Of a DNA stretch of 64,000 bases, positions 25,622-35,719 are shown piece by piece; positions within the stretch are counted from its first letter, which is position 1; each line of letters opens with the position of its first letter. The notes below the pieces were generated by a model that made no database searches, was not told where the DNA came from, and saw only the letters and a program-made list of their open reading frames with translations. The translations under genes and the position numbers were made by a program. The DNA is from Diploscapter coronatus (Eukaryota; Nematoda; Chromadorea; Rhabditida; Rhabditidae): contig OZ038422.1 in the NCBI GenBank assembly GCA_964036155.1, forward strand, positions 20,049,201-20,113,200, read 5' to 3'.

Positions 25622-25714
25622 ACAATTTGGTTGAGGGTCGGAGAAACGAAGCCGATGCAGAAAAACCAGAACAACAGATCCAATCAGATATTGAAAGTCT
25701 GAAATTACACGGAA
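25622..25714 (-). other. Orphan exon-like segment
   Basis: Minus-strand segment bounded by a TTTCAG acceptor and a GTAAGT donor. One frame reads FQYLIGSVVLVFLH and on, and stays open through the exon. A second frame, DLLFWFFCIGFVSPTLNQ, looks more protein-like but meets a TGA after the acceptor and has no Met. It lies between WDR4 and the alternative RAL exon on the same strand, so it may be a 5' non-coding or alternative exon of RAL. No family recognised. Confidence 0.3.
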
Positions 25715-26190
25715 AATTCATGCCAAACTAAAAGTGTTAGTTGCTATTGGTTTCTTGAAAGTACGAACACCCACGCACACGCACACTTATATAAACTTCC
25801 GATTTACCTATCTATAAGGGGGTTGCTTTAGAGGGAAGTAGACTATGCCCAGTCTCAAAATGGTGGACAGTTAAGTGGAGCATTTTAGACCGAGACTATT
25901 AGCTATTTGGCTCTATCTCTATATCCATACCCGAATTTGAATGATGTGCCTGATTTAAAAAGTATGCGTTTGCGTGGGTGGACTTGCTCGAAAGAAGCTT
26001 ATCTATTCGATAGTCTAGACTCGAGAGTTTTGCAATTGTCGTGCAAAAGCTTTTCAGAAAATCGATAATTTCATCATTGTAATAATTTATCTCTGGTCTC
26101 AAATAACATTAACATAACAAGAAAGGAATAACAAATAACGAAGATGTCTCACTTTCGCCCCTTCAGCTCGTCCCATGTCCACAGCCCCAC

Positions 26191-28978
26191 TCAGGCCTGC
26201 ACGGACTCGGCAGACTCATCAATCCCCTGCACGTCCTGTTTGCCATTCGAATTCTTCTTTTTCCCTTTGCGAGTCCGATCTCCCTTCGCGATCTCCTCGA
26301 ATTTTGTCCTCTGAAAATCAAATAAGGATTAAATAAATCGAAAATCGATATGTAAAAGTACATATTACGCAGTCATTAACTATGGAAACGAGCATGTAGT
26401 TTTGGTTCGCCCGTCTTTTCATTTGTTTGGCAATAATTAAAAAAAAATTACTTTTCTTTCGAAATACTGCTCGGCATTGTTGTACGCGACATTCTTGTAC
26501 GTAATGGGCATCGGCTCTGCAGCATCTTTCAGCAGTTCGAGCAGTTTTGCGCAAGTCTCGATCTTCTCAACGGAACGAGTTTCGCAGCAGATTCTGTAGA
26601 TACCACTTCTGAAAATAGTCACAATTTCGATTTCATTGGATTTACAAAAATAAGACCTGGCGATGATTTGGAAAATGGATCCTTCGAAATGCGCCGCGTG
26701 AAGAGGCACGTCGTCCAGATGGATTTCTGCGATCGTTGTCAAACTCCCCTCGTTCACCACGAAAATCGCTTTCATTTCGTAGCTGAATGCGGCCAAATGC
26801 AGCTTGCCATTCTGCAAATCATGAACTTAGAAGAAAATCGATTTTTGGGTACTCGAACCAGAGAAAAGAGGAAGATTTTCCTGATCGGCTTGACTTCCTT
26901 CTGAGCTGTCAGTTTGAGCGGTGCCGATTCCCTCAGCAACTGACCAGTCTGATAGTCCCATTCCTTGATCGTTGCGTCGCCTCCTGCAAAGAAATTTGTA
27001 TATTTGGTAATTCGGGGACGCATAGGAGGATATCGAGTAGAGAAACGTGGAAAAATTAAAGTTTTTCATCCTAGAACTACGCCAGATATTATTTGCACAG
27101 AATTAGGGAGGACTTAAGTCAGAGTGGCGGCTGTGCACAATACCCCTATGGTATTTTTTCACGTGTGTTGATTTCTAACCTGAAAAGTTTAAGAAGTTTC
27201 GTCGCGCCTGATGATATCATGCTTATGATTTTGGTTGTGCGATTCTTCTACCACTTGGGTTTTTTTCCTTGCATCTGACTCAAATTCTCCTTAGGTCTTC
27301 TTTCATTTGCATAACAATATTTTGAAGGCTAGTCCGACTTATTGTCAAACATACTGCTAGAAATTGTGACAAGTGTTCTTGAATTAAATCTCGTATGTAT
27401 CCAATAGTGTTAATATTTGATAACTACTACTTGACCGGTCATGGCGGATTAAAGGATTTTCTTTTTCACAATATTCTTTGCTTTCATTTTCTATCCCATT
27501 CTCTAATTATTGGACCTTGTCATATAGTAACTGCAACGATATTTCAACAAAAATTCACAAACCCGAACTGAAGAGTCGGTTTTCGTGGACGGCCATCGTC
27601 GAGACGAATTCAGTGTGGCCCAGGCAGAAATTTTCGATCACAAAGCACTGAAATAAGAATGAGTTCTTTAATGATCCGGTTTGTACAAATTTATTCGTCC
27701 TCGAACCGTCTTTGAGTTATCATCCGTTTCCGTTCACTCCCGTTCCAATAAAAGATTATCAAAACCATCCCGACCCAATTTAAAATTTTTTAAATTTCAC
27801 TAGTTTCAGCTTCATAGAGTGAATCTTGGACAGGCTTATTTGTGGTGGTGAAAACGATTTTTAACCTGTGGATATCTGGAGACGCGGATTTTCTCGTCCC
27901 TGTCCGCCATAGCGAGTTTTCTTCCATCAGGAGACAGGACCAAGTCGAGAATCATCGAGAAGGTTCCGGACAGGGGTTCTCCCTCGTAATTCGTCAATTC
28001 TCCTGCAAAAACATCCATCTTCACTCGAAGCACAAAAAGAAATATTAGCTCGAGCAGGATTAAGACGGAGCTGGTATTCAGCAAAATCGGAACCAAAATA
28101 TGAACCGCGAAAATTCACTGGAATCGGGATTAATATCTCGAAATGCGTTGAAATCAGAACCGAAATTCCGTCTCAGTTCTGCTTCCAAGTGTTCAAATAG
28201 AGTATCAACAAAAAGTCAGTAATAAAAATAAGTATAAAATACCAGTGATTTCGCGTCGCTGCTCGACTTTCTCCGGACTTTTCATAGCCAAATACCGCGT
28301 CACATGGCCAGCTCGATCGGACACAATCACGTGCTCGTCGTCCTGAAATTAATCAGCCAATCAAACATCAATTTCAAGCAGATTTTTGCCTTGTCGAAGA
28401 GAATGACTGTGGGGAAGCGGGAAATTCGGAAGACGCGAATGACAGTTCGATCAGCAGCTCTGAACACGATGATGAACTTGCTCGACAGGGCGACTGCGAC
28501 AAATTCCTTTCCCCACGACAGAGCGCAGCACAATGCCTGAAATGGTTCTTTTAAAAAATTATTTTTGCTCGATACATAGGACGTGCGGAATTTCGATTCC
28601 TATTCCGAGCTCCGGAAATTTTCTATTTTATTTCCGGGTTATGAAAAAATTCGATTCCGAATGAGTTCACTGATCTTCAATTGCAACTTCGAATCCGACT
28701 TTTTTTCAAATTTCGCACACCCTGCTTGAAACCAACCTCGAAAACGATCTTTTCGCGAGGATTATCGTTCTGCTGCTGCTCCTTGTCGCTCGGCACTGCC
28801 TCTGTTATCGCTTTCATGTCGATTATTCCCTAAAAATAAAATTAATCAACAGAAATAGAAGGAAAAAGACTACGTCGTCATCAGAAGTGGCAGCCTGAAC
28901 GAGTGATTTGCAGAAGAAACCGAACTGCTTGCAAAACACATAGCCGCTCTTGTCATCTAGCGGCAGCAACAGAGCCAT
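26191..28978 (-). CDS. WDR4/Trm82, non-catalytic subunit of the tRNA m7G46 methyltransferase
   Basis: WDR4 is the WD40 partner that stabilises METTL1 and helps it place N7-methylguanosine at tRNA position 46. About ten exons run from ATG 28978 to TGA 26193-26191, around 400 residues, near the human length (412). The clearest family marks are DLVLSPDGRKLAMADRDEKI (human [20 protein letters not shown]), ENFCLGHTEFVST and GGDATIKEWDYQTGQLLRES. Earlier blades include DDEHVIVSDRAGHVTRY. The C-terminus is a Lys-rich tail (KGDRTRKGKKKN) after a helical segment, as in the human protein. A GTF-like catalytic domain is absent, as expected. An ATTTTAG acceptor lies 7 nt before the ATG. The largest intron, about 27000-27560, shows nothing recognisable. 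Confidence 0.92.
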
Positions 28979-29117
28979 CACTCACCTAAAATAATAGAAA
29001 CTTTAGTATGCGAGACAAATAAAAAAATCGAGAAAAAGTACAAATTGGCGAAATAATGAACCTTATCCTATCGAAACGTACTACGTTTACACACTGAAGC
29101 AACACACTAATAGGTAG

Positions 29118-29275
29118 GGTCCTCAAGCTCCGCCCCTTTGCAAAAATGCGTTTATGGTAGAAACATGGTAGTTTGAAGCAGAAAACTTGGAAAGGAAGTA
29201 TCCTTCAAATTCAAATAGTCCGAATAGCACTATCTAGATCGACGATAAACTTAATGGTTCTGTGCAAAAAAATCA
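29118..29275. repeat. Copy 1 of a 160-bp dispersed repeat
   Basis: Matches 53624-53782 in the same orientation at about 75-80 percent by eye. Shared blocks include TTTGCAAAAATGCGTTTATG, GTAGTTTG, AAGTATCCTT.AAATTCAAA and TCTAGATCGA. The copy here is intergenic; the other lies in a PCF11 intron. No reading frame is shared. Confidence 0.75.
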
Positions 29276-29387
29276 GGGGCGGGACCCAAATGAGTTTTAC
29301 GATAGTAAAACTTAACTATGATAATAAAGTGATAGTTAAATTTTCGTTTAACTATCGTAGTTAAACTTATTTGAGTCCCACCCCTGC
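29274..29387. repeat. Short hairpin with 43-bp arms
   Basis: Arms 29274-29317 and 29345-29387 are imperfect inverted copies (GGGGCGGGACCCAAATGAG against CTTATTTGAGTCCCACCCC), with nested TTTAACTATCG/CGATAGT.AAA segments. The loop is under 30 bp. It directly adjoins the end of the 160-bp dispersed repeat and may be that element's terminal structure. Confidence 0.65.
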
Positions 29388-30186
29388 TTTTATCTCGAGG
29401 CAGAAAGGTGGGAGGAAAGAGGGAAGAAAAACATTTTCTTAAGTTGGGGATAGATTCAATCTGATAACAGAAAAATATGATTTTTCTATGAAATGGAAAA
29501 GGCGAATGTCGCAGTTCGCGACAGATAGATACAGAATACCTACTGACGTACCGATTTTATGTAGGTAATTAGCTAAAAATTAAATTGTAATGCAATTGAT
29601 AAATTCAACTATTTTCCTCGTTTTCAATTCATTGACAAAGGCAAAAGTGAGAATTCTAATAATTGATGCATTTAACGATGATTTGATACGGCTTTAAAAA
29701 TTTCCCGATACAAATTATATTGAAGTCTTTGATCTGAATATCGCATAACAAGTAAGTCTTCAAGTCAACTTGCTAAGGTATCATTAAGTTTGTCATTCAG
29801 ATAATTTATTTGATTTCGAAAATATATATGAATTACACATTTCACAATGACAAATAAATGATAAATAATGGTACAAATATGGAAAGTGTCGGATGAGATA
29901 ATTTGAAATTAATCGTTTTAATAAATGCCGATCATTCATACATTAGAACTACTGACTACTGCAATATTTATGGGTTTTATTTGAGGAGCTACTTGATTCT
30001 TCTGTACTTTCTGCTTTTCCTTGTCTTGATTTTCGAGGCGCTAAATTTATTCATGTGTTGTGATCATTTTTGATAAACTCGCCTTTATTGTCCTTTTGAC
30101 TAGAAAATATAGAGTGATTGTTTGAAATATTATTCCATAAATATTCATATCCATTAATATAAACTGAAACACGTGTCCATTTTCCT

Positions 30187-33100
30187 TCAATATATGAAGA
30201 ACAAATTTATATTAATTACTATTGGGATTGATATAATGATTCTCCATATAATAGTAGGATATGTCATAAATTTATTAATCGAATCAGAATTGAATTCATA
30301 TACGCCCATATATGATAGAAAATACAAAAAATTGGCGATATTATTTGTGAAGATTTCAAATATGACCTAAATATTTGTATATAGAATTAAATCTTTTATG
30401 CATAATATTCCATAAACATAAATCTTATTATAAAACATCATACATGTGTTATTAGACGTCTATTCAGACCAGTCTCATCTTTCTTCTTTAGCGTAGTCAT
30501 TTGACTGTAATGCTTACGAATTTTAACTAATATGAATATTGCACTTGTTGAGATAATAATAATATTTATTCCATCTACGAAATAATTCAAATAATTAAAA
30601 ATTATCTCCTGCAATATTGCATAATTAATTACGTAGCAAAATACAGAATGAACTTACTGTTAAGAATAATATTTGAGTACAAATCTGGGATTCCTGACTA
30701 TCTTCTGAATATTCGAAGTATATAAAATAATAGCTAATTACATTGGATACTGAATAAAAGCATGCCAAAGCGATATATGCAATAAATGTTATTTTAAATA
30801 GTTGTTTTATTAGGTTTACTATTTTGCCATTTGGTGAACTAAAGTATTCTAGTAATTGTTTAATTGCAAATTCTGTATGTCCACCGAAGAAACTCTCGAT
30901 TATAAACGAGAGAGGTACTGCTATCGAACGACCCCTCTCCCCGCCCTCTCCTTGCGTTGACAATGAAAATCGAGTACGCAGATGGCTAAACAAAAAGAGG
31001 GCGGGGAGAAGGGTCGCTCGATAGCAGTACCTCTCTCGCTTATAATCGAGAGTATTGATACTTACTCAGCCAAAGTAAATGACCGATGAAGAGCCAGAAC
31101 ACATGAAATAAGTTTACCAGTGCTTGCAAATGCTAGTATTTCATACATGATAAACATGAGGAAAAACTAAATATCATTAATAATGCCAAAATAGAAATAT
31201 TTAAATTAACTTTAAACTACTTACTTTATCATATATTGACTTATCACAACATGACTTTTTCAATATTTGATAGTCCCTAGTAAACTTCTTAAAAATGATG
31301 TCAGTAAGGACAAAAGTCAGTGTTTCCAGGGGTTCATCGATTTGGCTGATTTTCACATATTTAGTACAGTTTTTCACGCTGATTCTCATGGTGCTATTTG
31401 TTTTTCGTAAAAATGATCGTATGCAGGATTACGGTAGCTTAAAGTTTTGACAGACCTGACCTCAGGAAAAATTCATAACTTTCTTATTTGTGGACTAAAT
31501 CGAACGAGGTTTTCAGCGTTGAATAGCCCACGAAAAACTCTACAAATAATGTAACTACGACCACCTGCTACGATCAACAACTTCTCGCCAAAAAATTAAT
31601 TTCCGAAAAAGTGACCCTGACCGGCGACGGTTTTTCGCAATTTTGACCCCATCGATGTCTTGGGGAACAGGTTGGAAATGGTCTTATTTTGTAGAGAATT
31701 TAATGCTGAATAAAAATATGTAACTTTTTCGAAAAAAGATGTTGGATCCTGGGATCAAATAAACCGCCGAATGCGTAAAATCAGGATGATTTTTATAAAA
31801 GAAATTTAAAAAAAAAAAAATCATATCTCCTTGTGTTTCACACCAAATTTCATGGTTATTCTTTTATTTTGTAGATCTTGAATAGGAGAATAATGTAAAA
31901 AATAACAAGGGAACTTTAAAAATACTTTTGGCGGGAGAAATTAGCCCAAGTTACCCTATATACCCGCACTGTGTTTATAAGTGTAATGTCAGTTAACGTC
32001 GAAATGTTCCACCAAATCTTGTAGAGCTCTTCAAGTTGATCAACTTTTGTTCCAGAACTTATTCTAGAACATGCACACACAAGGAGATATGAATTTTTGA
32101 AATTTTCTTTCTTGAAAATCACCGATTTTACACATTCGGCGGTTTATTTGACCCCAGGATCCAACCTCGTTTTTCGAAAAAGTTACATATTTTTATTCAG
32201 CATTAAATTCTCTACAAAATAAGGCCATTTCCAACCTGTTCCCCAAGACATCGATGGGGTCAAAATCGCGAAAAATCGTCGCCGGTCAGGGTCACTTTTT
32301 CGGAAATTAATTTTTTGGCAGGAAGTTATTGATGGTAGCAAGTGGTCATAGTTATATTACTTGTAGAGTTTCATGGGCTATACAACGCTGAAAATCCTAT
32401 TCGATTTGGCTCAAAAATAAGAAAGTTATAGATTTTTTCCCAAGGTTGGATCTGTCAAAACTTCAAGCTACCGTAATCCTGCGTACGATCATTTTTACGA
32501 AAAACATAGCACCATGAGAATCAGCGTGAAAAACTACTAAATATGTGAAAATCAGCCAAATCGATGAACCCCTGGAAACACTGACTTTGGTCTTTAATTA
32601 CATTCACTTAAATTAAGCGATACCGTAAATTCTCTAATAGGAACCCCCTCGGATTTTCAGAACTACCCATCATCCTACTCAAATCATCTTGGGAAGACTT
32701 TTATCATTTTATTTTGAGTATTTGAAGCATATTTACTTTTGATTTCAAGTCTCTACGGATGTATAGATGAAGAGTTATAACGAGTTGAAAATGTTCGATT
32801 TTTGGGAGTTGAACAATAGAAATTTCAGGGCTTCTATTAGAGGATTTACGGTATTTAATTTTCTTATGAAAACATCTATTTATTTATATTATATAATCAA
32901 AATAAGTATCGCTTGCTCCGATCAAAGATTGGGCGAGAGCGCAGAGAAAGAGTGCGCATAGGCAGTTTTCTGTTTTTCTCATTTCAACACAATATTTCTT
33001 CCTTGCTAGTCTAAAATAAGTGACCGTGCGACGCATTGCACCCACTCTTATTTCGGGCCTCGCGATATCATCTCAATATGGTTAGTTAGTAAATCGATTT

Positions 33101-33490
33101 ACCATTATCCAGAGTTGAATTATTCCAATCATCTTGAAGGTTGTTTCTATCGATAGGAGCCTTTCAAATGTCGTGAATTTTCCACGGACTTTATTAAGGG
33201 CTCTTTTCATACGTACTATTAGTATCAATGGTATTATGGATAAGTAAAGAAGTATATTCAGTGAATCAAATGGATTGAAATAATACAAAATGCCTAAATA
33301 ATCTAGTTTTAATTGAATAACTGAATTTGTAAGATTTGAACTTTATATAAATTTAATGTCAACATATTCAATATTAATACCTATTTTAGTAAGATATAAA
33401 CTATTTACATACCAGTTACAGGATCAGTTATTGTGTAATAAAATGCCTGTAGGTGCCATGTACTATTTCCAAGTTCTATTATTTAAATAA
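30187..33490 (-). CDS. Seven-transmembrane receptor-like protein (GPCR-like), 5' end uncertain
   Basis: Exons joining in phase: an early exon to 33413, 33293-33103, about 31389-31222, 31194-31075, 30879-30652, 30611-30476 and 30378-30187. Together they show an N-terminal segment with an NST glycosylation sequon; TM1 (LNILLYLSIIPLILIV); TM2 (MIGIIQLWIM); a CC pair before TM3 (FFLMFIMYEILAFASTG), ending LALHRS where DRY would be; TM4 (ITFIAYIALACF); a Cys-containing loop; TM5 (GINIIIISTSAIFILV); TM6; and TM7 ending NININLFFIY, placed like NPxxY. This fits a divergent rhodopsin-type receptor, but the canonical DRY and NPxxY residues are missing and I cannot name a subfamily. The initiator Met is not located; an upstream exon beyond 33490 is expected. 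The 31389-31222 exon lies partly inside a large inverted repeat, and its upstream phase is unresolved. Another small hairpin sits in the TM3-TM4 intron. Confidence 0.6.
30893..31052. repeat. Near-perfect 57-bp-arm hairpin in a receptor-gene intron
   Basis: Arms 30893-30950 and 30996-31052 are inverted copies with only a few mismatches (CTCTCGATTATAAACGAGAG opposite CTCTCGCTTATAATCGAGAG; CCCCTCTCCCCGCCCTCT opposite AGAGGGCGGGGAGAAGGG). The loop is about 45 bp. The arms are much more GC-rich than the surrounding intron. No reading frame. High arm identity suggests recent insertion or selection for a hairpin transcript. Confidence 0.85.
31305..32595. repeat. Large inverted repeat, arms of about 530 bp, overlapping a receptor exon
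   Basis: Left arm about 31305-31850 and right arm about 32072-32595 are inverted copies at roughly 90 percent identity, with a spacer of about 220 bp. Shared landmarks are GACATCGATGGGGTCAAAA, CGCCGGTCAGGGTCACTTTT and TCGGCGGTTTATTTGA. The outer end of the left arm covers the first part of the receptor exon ending at 31222. The right-arm copy of that exon (from 32514) has lost two bases (AACTGTACT to AACTACT) and is frame-broken. No transposase frame is visible. Confidence 0.85.
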
Positions 33491-35719
33491 GCTTAATTTT
33501 CGGCGTTATTAATATAATTATCTTACTTTGGCAAAATGGCCTTTCATAATAGGTAGACTTCGGATTCCTTATGCATTCATACATATTAAATGAAACTCGA
33601 AGGCTGCGCTCGTGGCCGTTTCGAGGCTGCTCACTTGCCTTCGACTGGGGCACTTAGGCGTCGTTCTAGCGCCTGCAATTAGAATATTATCATTTCTTAT
33701 CACTAATGATAAAGTGATAAATTTGAGTTGAACATGATCCACAATTCTTATTTTCATAATTCGAACTAAAAATAACCCAAAAATGAGCCCTTATCATCCT
33801 TATCAGTGATAAGATTACTAAATATTCGTAATCAGTGTAAAATTCTGAGTGGAATGAATCTTATTTTGGCTCAAAACAATGAATTTTGAAGAACTCTATA
33901 TTTTTGTGCAGGGGAGAAATTGAGTGTGTGAGTGAAGTTTAAGAATACTTTAGTTGTAGTTCTCTACTAGTAACTCGCACTGCACGGAATGTTACGAATC
34001 CTTTATTGATTAGCACTCGTTTAATACAGTAATACCAGGTGCAAAGGTAGAGAACAGTAGGGCGTGGGTAAAACTGAATGAACAAATTAACGACGAAAGG
34101 GGCGTATTTATAGGCACGAGTTGCGCCTATGAAGTGACTCCGCCCTTTAAGGCTCAGACAAACTAATTATAAGGTCGATTCTAGAGATGGCTTTTCGACA
34201 GAAATGGCAATAACAAGTATAATTCATCAAATGAAATAAGTCGTTGGCGACAAGTTATACCGTATTTTGATGGTAAAGGAACTGCGAGTAAGTTTTCTAG
34301 AATAGGAATAATTAATTAGTAATCATAGTGTCATTGAAGAGTTTTTAATTCAACGGTTTTGAAAGAGCAATATACTGATCCGAATGTTGAATAATATCAA
34401 AGATCATAAAAATTTTGACATTTCGATATATAATTGAAGTGTCAACGAAACAATTTTTCTTTAAAATTAGAGATTTCACCTACGAAGTTTGCCCGTTAAC
34501 GTTGAACTTTATGAAGACTTGTAATTATAAACAGTGCTTACGCACGAAAGAGGCGTAACTATGTAATTTAGAAATGTAATTTCGAAAAGTTAGAAGAAAT
34601 GAAGCACTACTAAGCAAACATTGCGACCAATTCTATTTCTAAATATTCACTAGTGTGAAGATAACTGGCATGGACGAGAAGTTCAAATGCAAAAAGTAAC
34701 AATCCTTTCAAGAAGCTGTCAAGAATAACAAGCACAGGAATGAATTAAATGAATGCATTTGGGAAAAAGCCCCTTTCAATAACGTCTTGAAGAATCAATG
34801 ATCGAACAAAATTAAATATCGTTACTGATTTTATAAATTTAATCTTAGATTTGTACAATTTTTGAGGTATTATTCTATGCTTTTTTCTGAATGTGCTAAT
34901 AGATGATAAGTAATCTTTATATTCAATGAAAATTGAACGAAATATGATGTGGCAATAAAAATTTAAAAAGTCAATCGATGCTACTTTCTAAAATTAGAAA
35001 TGGAATCAGTTGTTTTTCACTCCACAATAATTCACGGCTATCTTCATTCATATCTTTCCGCGTGCCTCTCTAAAATTTATTTTCTGATATTCCTAATTAT
35101 AAAAAAAAATCATCATGTGTGGTTTCATCCAGATTGAATGTCTAAATGCTTCAATCCTAATCATGCCACCAACTTGAATTAAAATGGTTTCGATTAATGG
35201 AATTCGGTGATGTTTATCAAGATAAATATGTCAAGTTTGACCGAATTTACTCCTCATCCTGACTCTGGTTCAATTAGGGGTAGTTTTGAGAGTATTACTT
35301 GGAATCGTGAGATTTATAATGTTCAAATGATCAATAACATTAACATCTTTGAAACGTATTGATTTTCATATGACTAAAATATAATAATTTGAAAAATTCT
35401 AATTTTTTCAATAGACTTTCGAAATTTCAACAAAAACAACGGTTTTCAAGTCAACATAGAAACTTGGGACTTTTTGAAAATTTTAAAAGTTTTGAGTTTG
35501 TGCCGATCTCGGCCATCACACTGATATCAAATTTATCCAATTCAATCCACTATGGAAAACCATTTGGTCTCCCTATTTATGCTAATTTTCAAACACTTCG
35601 CGATAGTCTTTCGAGTAAAAGTAGGGCAACACGCATGTGATTGAAATCAGACACTGCCGAATTTTTACTTCGCAGTGCCGCATTTTTTCCGAAATTTAGA
35701 CTATTTTCGATTCAGGCAG
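33491..35719. other. Intergenic region upstream of WIPI, with a possible solo LTR
   Basis: AT-rich with no supported gene. 33569-33680 is locally GC-rich with an acceptor and a donor on the minus strand and could be a 5' exon of the receptor gene. An LTR-like segment is listed separately at 33990-34200. The remainder to 35700 shows nothing recognisable except the probable WIPI promoter. Confidence 0.4.
33990..34200 (-). mobile_element. Possible solo LTR remnant
   Basis: Read on the minus strand this block has LTR-like order: TATAAATACGCC near 34115-34104, then AATAAA at 34007-34002, ending ...CGTAACA at 33990. A TGTCG start about 210 bp upstream would be the 5' terminus. No second LTR, primer-binding site or matching target duplication was found, so the call is tentative. 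Confidence 0.3.

Larger units (their letters stand above)
23008..26190. other. Gene-poor stretch upstream of the alternative RAL exon
   Basis: Contains a (CA)n run near 23499-23517, an orphan exon-like segment at 25622-25714, and a possible 5' non-coding exon around 23160-23090 whose donor would be CAG|GTTTAC. Otherwise AT-rich sequence with no supported gene. The last part is the 3' flank of WDR4. Confidence 0.45.
28979..30186. other. Intergenic region with a dispersed repeat and a hairpin
   Basis: Holds the 5' flank of WDR4 and the 3' flank of the receptor-like gene. It contains copy 1 of the 160-bp dispersed repeat (29118-29275), directly abutted by a small hairpin (29274-29387). The rest is AT-rich with no exon seen. 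Confidence 0.5.

Noticed and set aside
32767..32961. 64-codon plus-strand frame beside the large inverted repeat
   Set aside because: AT-rich, no splice signals, no resemblance to the receptor or to a transposase.
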